Shown here piece after piece: positions 9,215-18,715 of a stretch of DNA of 64,000 bases (within the stretch, counting starts at the first letter, position 1; each line of letters opens with the position of its first letter). The notes beneath the pieces are model-generated. The model did not search any database. It had not been told where the DNA came from and saw only the letters and a list, made by a program, of their open reading frames with translations. The position numbers and the translations under genes were made by a program. Source of the DNA: Dyadobacter sp. CY345 (lineage in GTDB: Bacteria; Bacteroidota; Bacteroidia; Cytophagales; Spirosomataceae); assembly GCF_021502725.1 (NCBI RefSeq), contig NZ_JAKFFS010000007.1:62001-126000 (forward strand). The letters are read 5' to 3'.

Positions 9215-10399
9215 ATGAAAGCAAAACAACTACGATCACGAACGCTTTGTTTAACTGCGTTTACAGGCCTATTGTTTACATCAACTACTATCTTGGCACA
9301 GGTGAAAATTGGAAGCAGTCCTACTGTTATTGCAACCAATGTTAACCTGGATGTACAAGCAACGAACGGTAACAGGACTGTTGTATCACAAGACAATGGT
9401 TTTGTAGGTATCGGAACGGTAGCACCAACAAACCTGCTGTCACTTGGGGCTGGGTTTGGCGCAAATGTTACAGCTGTTGCAGGCAAAAAACTAGCTGTTA
9501 CCCAAACGGCAGCCGGTGATGACTTTTATGGTTTTGGTGTTAACCCCGGTGTGCTACAATTTCATGCCGCTTCTTTAGCTGATGAAGCTCCGGCAATGGT
9601 GCTTACAGGTGCTGGCAAGCTAGGTGTTGGTTCTGTTGCTCCAAGCTCCAGACTACACGTAAATGAGCCTAACGATCCGTTTTTTGGTTCGGCAATTGCC
9701 CATTTTGGCCGGCCAGGAAATAAGCTATTTTTCTTTGAAACTACGGCTACGCTTGGAGCGTACAACGGCTTGGTGAAAGAAGGCGACTCCCATATCATAT
9801 TCTCTCCTGACGGAGACCCGTTTACTGCTATGGCAGGTGGTGGCCTAGTCATAGCACCTTGGGCGTCGGGCGCAACATCAGGTCTGAAAATTATGGAGAA
9901 CGGTCATGTTGGCGTTATGACATCCACTCCCACAGCGGCTCTATCCGTAAATGGAGATGCGAATAAGATTGGCGGAGGAGCCTGGTCGGTTTTTTCTGAT
10001 ATACGATCGAAAGAAAATGTACATAATTACAACAAAGGTTTGAATGAATTGATGAAGATCCGTCCCGTTACTTTCAATTACAAAAAAGAAATGAACTGGG
10101 GAACAAAAGATTATGTAGGTATCATTGCACAGGAAGTCCAGGGAATACTCCCAAACATGGTGAAGGAAATAACCGTTGGTCAAATCAAAGACTTCAAAGA
10201 GGTTGATCCTAATGAATTTACTTATCTTCTTATTAATTCGGTGAAAGAATTAAAGGCTCAGGTTGATGCACTAAAATTGGAAAATACTACCCTGAAATCA
10301 CAGACAGCAAAACTTGACGTTCTTGAAGCGAAATTAGCTGTTATTGAAGCAAAACTAGGGGCTGTTGATTTGAATACTCCTGCTCTTTTAGGGAAGTAG
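9215..10399 (+). CDS. Secreted tail-fibre-type protein with C-terminal S74 (endosialidase chaperone) domain
   Basis: A 394-residue protein with a signal peptide ending TTILAQ (about residue 29), a repetitive Gly/Ala/Val-rich body, and a C-terminal intramolecular chaperone of the Peptidase_S74 type beginning at SDIRSKENV (about residue 261). The domain continues with FNYKKEM and YVGIIAQEVQGILP, and a coiled-coil tail with LKAQVDALKLEN. In phage tail spikes this domain trimerises the fibre and then cleaves itself off at the Ser of the SD motif, which is present. Many Bacteroidota carry non-phage versions on surface proteins; the signal peptide supports that here. No phage genes are nearby. The surface fibre role is inferred. 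Confidence 0.85.
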   Translation: MKAKQLRSRTLCLTAFTGLLFTSTTILAQVKIGSSPTVIATNVNLDVQATNGNRTVVSQDNGFVGIGTVAPTNLLSLGAGFGANVTAVAGKKLAVTQTAAGDDFYGFGVNPGVLQFHAASLADEAPAMVLTGAGKLGVGSVAPSSRLHVNEPNDPFFGSAIAHFGRPGNKLFFFETTATLGAYNGLVKEGDSHIIFSPDGDPFTAMAGGGLVIAPWASGATSGLKIMENGHVGVMTSTPTAALSVNGDANKIGGGAWSVFSDIRSKENVHNYNKGLNELMKIRPVTFNYKKEMNWGTKDYVGIIAQEVQGILPNMVKEITVGQIKDFKEVDPNEFTYLLINSVKELKAQVDALKLENTTLKSQTAKLDVLEAKLAVIEAKLGAVDLNTPALLGK

Positions 10400-10473
10400 T
10401 AAAATCATCTGATATTCATTTCGATTGAAACGAAAAATAGTCAGGTATTTTCTTACTCAAACTCACAACGGTT

Positions 10474-12478
10474 ATGATCAGATTTTATAAATATATTTTA
10501 CCGGTAAAAGCCTGTGCATACGTCTTTATAGTGTCGGCTTTTGCGTCGGCTACTTATGCTCAGCAAGGTAGTTCCGGCAACACGACGATTTACGGTGGCG
10601 CAGAGATGACCTTATACGGCAATCACAACTTCGTTACCGGAGGCAATGGAACTCAGCCTGGAATTGTCGGTACAGTACGAACTGCTCCTTTTGGAGTACT
10701 CAATTTTGCTTCTTCTGCTTCAAGCCACGTAGGTGCCAATGACGCCAATCATGTAGATGGATATATTCGAAAGGATGGATCGGGGTCATTCATTTTTCCT
10801 ACTGGGGACAATGGGCATTATGGCCCTTTTGCAGCAGTAGCAAACGGTACAACGGGCGCTTATTTCTTTGCCAATGCCGGGACCGCCGTTACGTCAAATC
10901 TGGCTGGTGGGAACTACGCAGCCTTACCTGCCGGTGCGCCATTTAATACGGCTACCAAAGCGGCTGATCTTACAACCGTAAGTGCTGTGGAATATTGGGA
11001 TATTGACGGAGCCACCCCAACCGCAATCACACTAACATGGAGTGCCTCAGGTGCAATTAGCGCATTGACAGGCAGCAATCTGAGTAAATTGACGATCGCA
11101 GGCTGGAATGGCACGCAGTGGGTCCGGATTCCTTCGGCTGTCGATGTTACATCAACGCTGGGCGGTGCCAGCGATCTTACGGCTGGGTCAATTACCAGTA
11201 CTGTTAGCTTTGCTCCAAATACATATACCGCTTACACTTTCGCTGCAATGGCAGATTCTCACGTTCCGTTTGGTTGTACAACCTACGCCTACGTGGTTAG
11301 TCAGGGCACCGGTACTTCTGACCCAAATGTCCTGTCACAAGTTGATCTGGTAACAGGCGTAACCACCGTGCGTTGGCCCGGGAAATGTAACGTCCATCCG
11401 CATCACGGCTTTCCCGAGTAATGTCACAAGCCTGACAGTTGACGGGATAGTTTACACTTCCCTGCCAGCAGGTGGCATCTTGGTACCTACTGATGGCACT
11501 GGTTCACCGACAGTCCCAATTCTTGTAGATCCAACCATCGACGGCACTCCAGTCGGCATTACTTTTGTTTCTATTGATAACGCAGGTAAGGAATCTGCTA
11601 ATACCGGTACTGCTGCAATAACAACAACGACTCCGCCAACTGCTTCGAACGACAACGGAACCACGACGCCTGGTGTTGAAGTTCTGATACCGACACTGGA
11701 TAATGACACCCAGGGCTCAGCCTCGAAAGATCCAACTTCGGTACTTTTAATTGACCCCGCTGATGGTTTGAAAAAGACGTCAGTTACGATTCCAGGTGAA
11801 GGAACCTACACGGTAAATTCTACGACGGGAGTTGTTACATTTACACCGGAAGCAACATTTAACAATGCTAAATCCACCATTACCTACACTTACAAAGATA
11901 TTAATGGTAATGAGTCAAATGTAGCTACAATCACTGTCAATATGGGACCTCTTCCAGTAACACTGGTTTCATTTACTGCTGCCAAAGAAGGGGTGACAGC
12001 ACTTTTAAGCTGGTCAACTACGATGGAAACCAACAGTGAGAGGTTTGATATTGAGCATAGTTTGTCTGGGAAAAACTGGGAAATAATCGGTTCAGTAGCA
12101 TCACACGGTGAAAGTGCCCAACAGGTAAACTATACCTTTACGCATGCCACCCTTTCAATAGGTGAAAATCTATACCGTCTTAAAATGGTAGATCGGGACG
12201 GAACCTTCGCTTACAGTAGGATACAGGGCGTTAAATCTGATTCAAACGTTGAGCTAATCTCTTATCCAAATCCGGTCAGTGAACGTCTAATGATTAATAA
12301 CTTCGGGCTTGTTAAGGACATAACATTATACAGCAATACCGGACAGATGGTCATCCATAGCAATGCGTTGACAGCGCAAGGCATTGATCTTACCAAATTG
12401 GAAGCAGGGTTATATATGGTTAAGCTTAACTTAACGGATGGAAGACTAATTACGCAGAAAATTGTTGTGATAAAATAA
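10474..12478 (+). pseudogene. T9SS substrate split by a +1 frameshift near 11380
   Basis: Two reading frames belong to one protein. The first (10474-11421) has a signal peptide ending ATYAQ and a Ser/Gly/Thr-rich adhesin-like part; it then runs out of sense in a His/Pro tail and a stop. The second frame, open from about 11360 to 12478, picks up exactly there: reading frame 1 through Pro-Gly at 11377-11382 and then frame 2 from 11384 gives a continuous chain RWPG-NVTSIRITAFPSNVTS. It continues through repeat modules of the type found in large Bacteroidota surface proteins, to a C-terminal T9SS type A sorting domain (YPNPVSERLMI... GLYMVKLNL... QKIVVIK). As read, the exported part lacks its sorting signal. 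Sequencing error at the CCCGGGAAA run is a live alternative. Confidence 0.75.
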
Positions 12479-12495
12479 TAAATTAATTAAAGCGG

Positions 12496-12532
12496 AAGAA
12501 GCAGACTACCGCCGGTAGTCTGCTTCTTTTCT
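12496..12532 (+). terminator. Strong intrinsic terminator
   Basis: A 15-bp perfect stem (AAGAAGCAGACTACC / GGTAGTCTGCTTCTT) with a three-base loop, followed by TTTTC. It lies 18 bases after the T9SS gene and just before the convergent LysM gene, so it probably works for both strands. Confidence 0.85.
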
Positions 12533-12584
12533 TAGTTCAAACCTTGAATGATAATAAAAACAAGCTTCAAGAAGTTGCAAACCT

Positions 12585-13241
12585 TTATCTCCGCGTAGGA
12601 AATGGAATAACAAGTTCTTCGCCTCGACTAGCCATATCTTTCGATTTACCATTAGCCTTCATAATGGCTTCTTTGCTCACGTCATATTTGCCGGAAACAA
12701 CTTTTAAGATATCACCCGGCCCGACAGTGTGGACTGCTTTTACACGGATTTTTAGCTTATCACCCGCTTTTAGTTCTGAAATCGATGGGTTTAAAGACTT
12801 CAAAGTTTCGGTTGTAAGGTTATATTTACTGGCCAGGGAAGAAAATGTCTCACCACTTTTCACAGTACGCGTAATTTCTCTTCCTCCAATTTTTGAAGCT
12901 ATCACTTTCGGATCTTCCAGCTTTTTCGGTTCCTCTTTTTTTGTTTCTTCTTTCTTTTCCTCCTCTTTCTTCTCCGATGCCTTCGGTCTTTCTTCCACCG
13001 CAACTACCGCTTCTTCCTCTTCCTCGTCGTCCGTCATATCACTTGTCACCGGTTTTTCTTCCGTAGTATCAGCTGCGGCTGACGTAAGTTCTTCCGAATT
13101 GGTAGCATCGTCAGATATATATTCATACCCAACATAAAGCATAGCCAAAACTAGAAGTACTAACACGAACAAGGTAATAACTGGCAGGTTTGATTTTTCT
13201 GTTGGGCGTATATTTCTCTTTTTCGGGTTTTCGTCTTCCAT
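12585..13241 (-). CDS. Membrane-anchored protein with two LysM domains
   Basis: A 218-residue protein with a short basic cytoplasmic start, a single membrane helix (about residues 20-42, VITLFVLVLLVLAMLYVGY), and an acidic then Lys/Glu-rich linker (about 50-115). Two LysM modules follow: about 125-165 with VKSGETFSSLASKYNLTTETLKSLNP, and about 170-215 with VGPGDILKVVSGKYDVSKEAIMKAN. LysM binds peptidoglycan GlcNAc, so the protein should tether the inner membrane to the wall from the periplasmic side. The linker is biased to a handful of residues and is probably disordered. No catalytic domain is present. The opposite strand carries a long Ser-rich open frame that is a shadow of the linker. 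Confidence 0.88.
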   Translation of the reverse strand: MEDENPKKRNIRPTEKSNLPVITLFVLVLLVLAMLYVGYEYISDDATNSEELTSAAADTTEEKPVTSDMTDDEEEEEAVVAVEERPKASEKKEEEKKEETKKEEPKKLEDPKVIASKIGGREITRTVKSGETFSSLASKYNLTTETLKSLNPSISELKAGDKLKIRVKAVHTVGPGDILKVVSGKYDVSKEAIMKANGKSKDMASRGEELVIPFPTRR

Positions 13242-13302
13242 AGCTTAATAATGATTCGATTGAACGGGTGACTTGTTTTTACACGAAAATAGCAAACGGC
13301 TA

Positions 13303-13794
13303 TTATTTTACAACTTCATTCTTTAATTCCTTGTTCATTAACGCAACTTTGTCTTTCAAACTTTCCTTAAAGATATCCAGTCTGTTGGCCACTGCAAGAT
13401 CACTCGCTCCGATAATTTGTGCAGCCAAAATGCCTGCGTTTCTCGCTCCATTTAATGCCACCGTTGCAACCGGCACTCCGGATGGCATTTGCAGAATAGA
13501 TAAAACGGAATCCCAGCCATCAATAGAATTACTTGACAAAACAGGAACACCGATAACAGGCAAAGAAGTAAGCGACGCAACCATACCAGGCAAATGTGCT
13601 GCCCCGCCTGCACCGGCGATAATCACTTTCAAGCCTCTGTTCCTGGCTGTGGCTGCATATTCAAGCATACGTTCCGGCGTCCGGTGCGCTGAAACAATCT
13701 CCATCTCAAACGTAATTCCAAGCTCGTTTAGTGCATCTGCTGCTTCCTGCATAACCTTCCGGTCAGACAGGCTTCCCATAATAATTCCTACCAT
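13303..13794 (-). CDS. purE: N5-carboxyaminoimidazole ribonucleotide mutase PurE
   Basis: Class I PurE converts N5-CAIR to CAIR in de novo purine synthesis. The 163 residues match the family length. Visible signatures are the phosphate-binding MGSLSDRKVM near the N-terminus, SAHRTPERMLEYA (catalytic His), and the GAGGAAHLPGMVASLTSLPVIGVPV block. It lies 38 bases downstream of purK on the same strand. The pair supplies the ATP-dependent two-step carboxylation of AIR, so the two should be co-transcribed. Confidence 0.97.
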   Translation of the reverse strand: MVGIIMGSLSDRKVMQEAADALNELGITFEMEIVSAHRTPERMLEYAATARNRGLKVIIAGAGGAAHLPGMVASLTSLPVIGVPVLSSNSIDGWDSVLSILQMPSGVPVATVALNGARNAGILAAQIIGASDLAVANRLDIFKESLKDKVALMNKELKNEVVK

Positions 13795-13832
13795 TTATTT
13801 TTATTTTTTGATACGGTATAAAACCGACATGT

Positions 13833-14975
13833 CTATATCTGCGGAGCTCCGCTAACAACTTTTATATTTTTCTTAACAAATTCTACCTTCTCTTTCAAAG
13901 CAGCAATATTATTATCCATGATCGTAATATGGCCCATCTTCCGGAATGGTTTTGTTATCGCCTTCCAATACAAAAACGGGAATACCTGCTCGGTCGCCAG
14001 CAATTTTTCCATTCCTTCATAAACCGCCGGGCCTTCAAAACCATCTTCTCCAAGTAAATTTACCATTGCGGATGGCGCATAAGTTTCTGTACTTCCCAAA
14101 GGTAAATCCAGGATCGCCCGCCAATGCTGTTCATATTGAGATGTTGCATTGGCTCTTATGGTATGGTGTCCGCTGTTGTGCGGGCGAGGAGCGACTTCAT
14201 TTATAAGCACTTCGCCGTCCGCAGTCAGAAACAATTCCACGGCCAGCAAACCTACAATCTTAAAAGATTCAGCCGTTTTCCTTGCGATTTCCTGAGCTTT
14301 CTGATCTGTTTCCTGACTAATTTCCGCCGGTGCAAAAAGGTACTCGACCAGATTAAGTTCGGGATGAAAAACCATTTCCACGGTTGGGAAACATTTAATT
14401 TCTCCGGACGGATTTCTGGCAACAATTACAGCAAGTTCTTTTTCAAAAGGTACCGCTTTTTCCAGCAATCCTGGTTGGTCAAAAGCTTTTTCAATATCGG
14501 CTTCGGTCGTAACGCGCTGCACGCCGCGACCGTCGTAACCATCACGCCCAAGTTTGTGAAAAGCGGGTAGAAAATCTATAAAATTCCGTACGTCTTCACG
14601 ATTCTCAGTGAGGATGAAATCAGCGGTAGGAAGCCCTTTTTCCAGATAAAACTGCTTTTGAATTCTTTTATCCTGAATCTTGCGAATAACAGAGGGCTGC
14701 GGATAAATTCGTTTTCCTTCCTTTTCAAGCGCTTCCAACGCTTCAACATTTACCTTTTCAATTTCTATGGTAATGACATCCAGATTTTTACCAAACTGAT
14801 AAACGGTGTCATAATCTTGTAAGGAACCTTGCGTAAATTTCGGAGCAATTTTGCGGCAGGGCGCTTCTGCGTCGGGGTCTAAAATATGAATGTCAAGGTT
14901 CCAGTCTATGGCGGCTTGCAGGAGCATCAGTCCTAATTGACCACCGCCAAGAATACCTATTCGGGATGAAAGCAT
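13833..14975 (-). CDS. purK: 5-(carboxyamino)imidazole ribonucleotide synthase PurK
   Basis: PurK uses ATP and bicarbonate to carboxylate AIR to N5-CAIR, the substrate of PurE encoded next to it. The 380-residue protein has the glycine-rich N-terminal GILGGGQLGLMLLQAA, an ATP-grasp core with LPAFHKLGRDGYDGRGVQRV (about 130-150) and VELFLTADGEVLINEVAPRPHNSGHHTI (about 235-265), and the C-terminal PurK domain with GHITIMD. The start ATG at 14975 directly precedes the nucleotide fold. No key residue seems missing. Confidence 0.97.
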   Translation of the reverse strand: MLSSRIGILGGGQLGLMLLQAAIDWNLDIHILDPDAEAPCRKIAPKFTQGSLQDYDTVYQFGKNLDVITIEIEKVNVEALEALEKEGKRIYPQPSVIRKIQDKRIQKQFYLEKGLPTADFILTENREDVRNFIDFLPAFHKLGRDGYDGRGVQRVTTEADIEKAFDQPGLLEKAVPFEKELAVIVARNPSGEIKCFPTVEMVFHPELNLVEYLFAPAEISQETDQKAQEIARKTAESFKIVGLLAVELFLTADGEVLINEVAPRPHNSGHHTIRANATSQYEQHWRAILDLPLGSTETYAPSAMVNLLGEDGFEGPAVYEGMEKLLATEQVFPFLYWKAITKPFRKMGHITIMDNNIAALKEKVEFVKKNIKVVSGAPQI

Positions 14976-15079
14976 TTAGTAGTTCGATTGTATTTCTGCA
15001 AAATTGGTTGAAAAAGCGCGAACTTAAAACTCTTTCTGCCAATAATCGTAATTAGATAAGCGTCTTACCGTATAATGGC

Positions 15080-17140
15080 TTATTTCATAAAACGGATCAG
15101 TCCAATTTCAACTAACAAAAAGAACAAAGCGGCATAAAGGAAATATTTCCAAAGACTTGTTCCGAGATTTTGCTGCTGAAACTCCTGAGCAAAAGCGTCG
15201 TCATCGATTTTATCAAAAATCTGAACATTTTTTTGTCCGGAAAAAATATTCCGTAGTTCCGTCGGGGAGTAATAATCCAGTTTGGATTCTGCATGATTAT
15301 GATTCAGCGCCAATAATTGTTCAGTTTTATTATCCTTGATAAGTTCGAAGTATCCCGCATCCAGTTCGCTTCCGGTTTGGTCGCCCTGCGGAATTTCCAG
15401 TAATAACTGATTACCAATCAATTTTTGGACAGGAATAATCTCTGCCTTATTGCGGCGCAGTTTGTAAACGCTGTTTTGATTTTCAGCATTAACCGTTAGC
15501 ACGATTGGATTTTCATCAAACGTGAATGCCGTGCGTTGCGCTCTTACACTTAACGCAGCCATTTTATACATAATCGGAACAAATATTGCATGTTGCGCCA
15601 TGGATCCAAATTCAGGAATCAATGGTGAAGCAAACAGATATATTTTCCCTTTGCCGCTCGAAATCTGACTCAGATAAGGCTGGCCGCTGCGAAGGGTCAG
15701 AAGTGGCTGTCCGGCACTCGTCCATGACCAGGCAGGCGATGCAGATGGCAGATTAAGATTCAATTCCTGCCGGATCGATTCTTCAAATACATCACTAAAA
15801 AATGGATTGTTGCGGTCGGGAGCTGAAATCGAAATTAATTCACGGTTCGCAGGTTTTTCTGCATTCAGCCCATTGACACCAAAATTTTGAAGTAATGTAT
15901 TATAACTTCCCGCATTCGGAACGGATGGTGGTATGACGGTCAAGCTGCCTCCTTTTCTTACAAAATCCTGAATCTCTGCGGCCAGCGTTCCCGAAGGTTG
16001 TTCAACACCTTCAAGCAAAACCATATCTGAGTTTTTAATTAAACCAGGATCGACATTCTGAGAAGCAAAACTCTGAAGAGCGAACAGGCTGTCGTTGGCA
16101 TATACGTTGCTGATATAATTTCCTTCAAATTTTTGACCATATATATGCAGAATCCGGATAAGCGGAGAGGCGTTAAGGACGAAATAATAATCGTTGTCGA
16201 AAGTTACGGGGAAGTCATCGAAAGTGATTCTTCCCTGTTTGAATCCTTTCCCTTTCAGATTAAAATTAAATTTTGCGACGGCGTTGCCATTGGCGGGAAC
16301 GTTGACGGATGCCGTGGAGGATTGCGTATTGTCTAGAATAAGTTTCAAAACGACTTTTTTTGCCTCGCCACTTCCAGAGTTACTTACTTTTACAAAAAGA
16401 ACATTATTTTGCAATTCTCTGATAAAAGGATTGCTCAGCCATACGGAATCGACGAAAACATTCTTTTCTGCAACCGCCTGAACAGGTACAAGGAAAAGCT
16501 GGTTAACAGAATCGGTTTTGAGTTTTGTCAAATCACCGGAGGTACTTTTCTGGAAGTCGGAAAACCAGAAAAACTGGTTTTTGCCACCATTCTGGTGTCT
16601 GGATAATAAGTTTTCCTGACGCTTATAAATTTGTTCAAAAGTACGTGGAGTATGTGAAAGTCCGATGGTTGTGAACCGGTCACGAATTTTTTCAGCAGGG
16701 TAAAGACCTTGTTCAACAGCGGAGAAGTCGTTGGTTATTAATTGAAGAGAAGTCGCATTTTTAAATAGTCCTAACAATTCGTTGAGCCGTGTGGTCGCAA
16801 TATCCAGATAACGTTTGTTATTCGACTCGTTTTGCATACTGAAAGAATTATCCAGATATAGGCTTGTTATGCCTTTTCTGTCCACCGACGCATTATTTTT
16901 TCCTGGTAAAAAAGGCTGGGCAAAGGCAAAAACCAAACAGGTGATCGCCAGAATTCGCGCGGCCATAATCAGCCAGTGTTTTATTTTTCTGATAGAACGG
17001 GTTTGTGTTTCAACGGCTTTCAGAAAAGCGACATTTGTAAAAAAAACACGTTTCGTTTTCCTGAAATTAAAGATATGAATAGCTATCGGAACCGATATTG
17101 CTAGTAAACCCCACAAGAATGACGGAAACAGAAAACTCAT
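15080..17140 (-). CDS. BatA-domain membrane protein (aerotolerance-type)
   Basis: A 686-residue protein opening with the double-transmembrane BatA N-terminal domain typical of Bacteroidota: two helices around residues 5-25 and 57-78, with FNFRKTKRVFFTNVAFL between them. Next comes a von Willebrand-like segment (TSLYLDNSFSMQ, about 90-100) that keeps DNSFS but is otherwise degenerate, a long periplasmic region, and a C-terminal membrane helix (about 662-682, WKYFLYAALFFLLVEIGLI). Related proteins sit in Bat or MoxR stress and chaperone clusters, but no MoxR ATPase is adjacent here. Function is not established for this subfamily; envelope stress is a guess. Confidence 0.8.
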   Translation of the reverse strand: MSFLFPSFLWGLLAISVPIAIHIFNFRKTKRVFFTNVAFLKAVETQTRSIRKIKHWLIMAARILAITCLVFAFAQPFLPGKNNASVDRKGITSLYLDNSFSMQNESNNKRYLDIATTRLNELLGLFKNATSLQLITNDFSAVEQGLYPAEKIRDRFTTIGLSHTPRTFEQIYKRQENLLSRHQNGGKNQFFWFSDFQKSTSGDLTKLKTDSVNQLFLVPVQAVAEKNVFVDSVWLSNPFIRELQNNVLFVKVSNSGSGEAKKVVLKLILDNTQSSTASVNVPANGNAVAKFNFNLKGKGFKQGRITFDDFPVTFDNDYYFVLNASPLIRILHIYGQKFEGNYISNVYANDSLFALQSFASQNVDPGLIKNSDMVLLEGVEQPSGTLAAEIQDFVRKGGSLTVIPPSVPNAGSYNTLLQNFGVNGLNAEKPANRELISISAPDRNNPFFSDVFEESIRQELNLNLPSASPAWSWTSAGQPLLTLRSGQPYLSQISSGKGKIYLFASPLIPEFGSMAQHAIFVPIMYKMAALSVRAQRTAFTFDENPIVLTVNAENQNSVYKLRRNKAEIIPVQKLIGNQLLLEIPQGDQTGSELDAGYFELIKDNKTEQLLALNHNHAESKLDYYSPTELRNIFSGQKNVQIFDKIDDDAFAQEFQQQNLGTSLWKYFLYAALFFLLVEIGLIRFMK

Positions 17141-17445
17141 TTAGTTTCGGAAGTTAATTTTAAGCTGCCGGTCTTCGGCTGTCGACCCGGGCTTCAAGGA
17201 ATATATATCTTAAAGAACGCAAATTTTTCAAATATCGGTGATAAACTTTTGCTTTTTATTCATTTCCGGAAATATCCGAAACCTGAATCCCAAAGTCGTT
17301 GGCGATTTACACTATTTATTTCAACCGCTTTCTGATAAGTCAACTGCTTTTTTCTAACTTTGCAGTTCATTCAATGGGCGCTGAAAACAGATTGAGTTCA
17401 GTAAACTTTTGTAAATAAAGAAATTGATTAATTTTTAACAGAATT
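17141..17445. other. Divergent intergenic region with one putative -7 box
   Basis: This 305-base stretch separates the BatA-type gene from the YcxB-like gene. No ORF is credible. The plus strand has TAACTTTG at 17355-17362, which fits TAnnTTTG and would start a transcript with a leader of about 80 bases for the YcxB-like gene. I see no -33 TTG at the right distance. Confidence 0.4.
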
Positions 17446-18000
17446 ATGGCCAAAGTATCGGTGAACAAACACCAGCCTGTTTATCAAATGCCTACGAATC
17501 CGGCAGCGGTTCGTACGAAAAGGTATGCGTTGCCAACCAAAAAATACATCATGCTGGCGATGAAGAATTTCTTCAAAGCACAAATCAAATGGATTTTGCT
17601 GCCGGTAGCATTGCTTCTTATTAACGCAGTTGTGAACATTACAGGAGTATATTCAAATATCTGGATATATGTTGTAATCGTAGTTGCAGTGATTCTTTAC
17701 ATTTTATTTTGGGTAATTCAATTTACCGGGATTACGCAGCTTGCACAATACAAACCGATGTTTGAGAAATTCTCATACGAAATCGACCAGCGTCAGATTT
17801 TGATGAAAATGAATGCGAAAGAAGGAAGTATCATGAAATGGGAGCAGATTCAGGATGTTTATAAAGATGAAGAAGCTTACGTCATGGTAATTTCGAGAGG
17901 ACAATTTGTTCACTTGCCATATTCCATTTTTACCTCAGAACATGATATTAAAGTGTTTGAAAGGATTTTGAAACAAAAAGAATTTTTGAAAGAAAAATAA
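17446..18000 (+). CDS. YcxB-like membrane protein
   Basis: A 184-residue protein with a basic N-terminus, two membrane helices (about 45-65 and 70-92), and a C-terminal cytoplasmic domain resembling the YcxB-like C-terminal domain: EIDQRQILMKMNAKEGSIMKWEQ, then a short hydrophobic strand series with FVHLPYSIFTSEHDIKVFERIL. The fold resembles PH-like bacterial membrane-associated domains. The function of the family is unknown. It stands alone, with a strong terminator immediately downstream and the repeat cluster after that. Confidence 0.72.
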   Translation: MAKVSVNKHQPVYQMPTNPAAVRTKRYALPTKKYIMLAMKNFFKAQIKWILLPVALLLINAVVNITGVYSNIWIYVVIVVAVILYILFWVIQFTGITQLAQYKPMFEKFSYEIDQRQILMKMNAKEGSIMKWEQIQDVYKDEEAYVMVISRGQFVHLPYSIFTSEHDIKVFERILKQKEFLKEK

Positions 18001-18020
18001 GTTTTTCTGAAAAAAGTATA

Positions 18021-18059
18021 AAAGCGAAAATTGGGGTGCCCCCGGTTTTCGCTTTTTTT
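18021..18059 (+). terminator. Intrinsic terminator after the YcxB-like gene
   Basis: AAAGCGAAAA pairs with TTTTCGCTTT around an inner GGGG/CCCC stem, followed by a run of seven T. It lies 20 bases past the stop codon. Confidence 0.9.
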
Positions 18060-18080
18060 GTTGGGTAATTTAATTTTATT

Positions 18081-18715
18081 GAAATTTTTCTGTCACCCCA
18101 TTGGGGTTCAATCTGGCTGTTGAAACATTTTCTATTTCTATAATACTTTCATCCCTTCGGGATTGGGCTTCGGAAATAAATATTGTTACAATTCATAAGT
18201 CATATAATTTATTTACCTCGGAATGTAATTTAGAAGGTATGAAATTTTTCTGTCACCCCTTCGGGGTTCAATCTGGCTGTTGAAACATTTTCTATTTCTA
18301 TAATACTTTCATCCCTTCGGGATTGGGCTTCGAAAAAGATCCTTGTCACCCCTTTGCGGTTTACTCTGGCAGTTGAACAATTTCTATTTCTATAATACTT
18401 TCATCCCTTCGGGATTACGCTTCGTATAATAGATGTTGTTACAATTCTAGAATCGAATGATTCATTTCCCCCAGTATCTAATTCCTAATGGATGAATTTT
18501 TCTGTCACCCCTTTGGGGTTTTATCTGGCAGTGAAGCATTTTCTATTTCTATAATACTTTCATCCCTTCGGGATTAGGCTTCGAAAAATAAATATTTTAC
18601 AATTGTTAACCTTAAATTCAGTAATTGATTTACCTCGGATTATAATCCCGAAGGGATGAAAGTATTGTAGTAAAAAGCCTGATAACCTGGGCTTAAAACC
18701 CTGAAAGGGTGAAAG
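18081..18715. repeat. Cluster of five double-hairpin repeats (four direct, one inverted)
   Basis: Four direct copies of a unit of about 85-93 bases lie at 18081-18173, 18241-18332, 18342-18424 and 18494-18583. Each unit carries a first hairpin of the ACCCC-n-GGGGT type after CTGTC or TTGTC, an AT-rich middle (TTTCTATTTCTATAATACTTT), and a second hairpin ATCCC-TTC-GGGAT followed by a GCTTCG tail. A diverged fifth copy in reverse orientation spans 18644-18715 (AATCCCGAAGGGATGAAAG ... ACCCTGAAAGGGTGAAAG). First hairpins vary but keep pairing (ATT, TTC, TTTG loops or stems), while the second is invariant in the direct copies. Spacers of 9-69 bases are irregular, so it is not CRISPR. REP/BIME-like repeats are the best comparison. 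Confidence 0.85.

Noticed and set aside
9215..10399. Prophage remnant because of the tail-spike S74 domain
   Set aside because: The protein has its own signal peptide, and there are no phage structural or lysis genes next to it; non-phage S74 proteins are common in this phylum.
11370..11395. Programmed +1 frameshift at CCCGGGAAA
   Set aside because: No stimulating stem-loop or in-frame slippery stop, and the shift would merge an adhesin to its sorting tail in every translation; an ordinary indel or read error is simpler.
12544..13137. 197-codon plus-strand frame rich in Ser/Phe
   Set aside because: It is the antisense shadow of the LysM protein's Glu/Lys-rich linker; it has no family signature and lies across a clearly better gene.
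18101..18283. 60-codon plus-strand frame inside the repeats
   Set aside because: It is built from repeat sequence that recurs in other frames; no conserved product is plausible.
18081..18715. Repeat cluster as a CRISPR array
   Set aside because: Units are about 85-93 bases with irregular 9-69-base gaps, internal hairpins and one inverted copy; no cas gene in the window.
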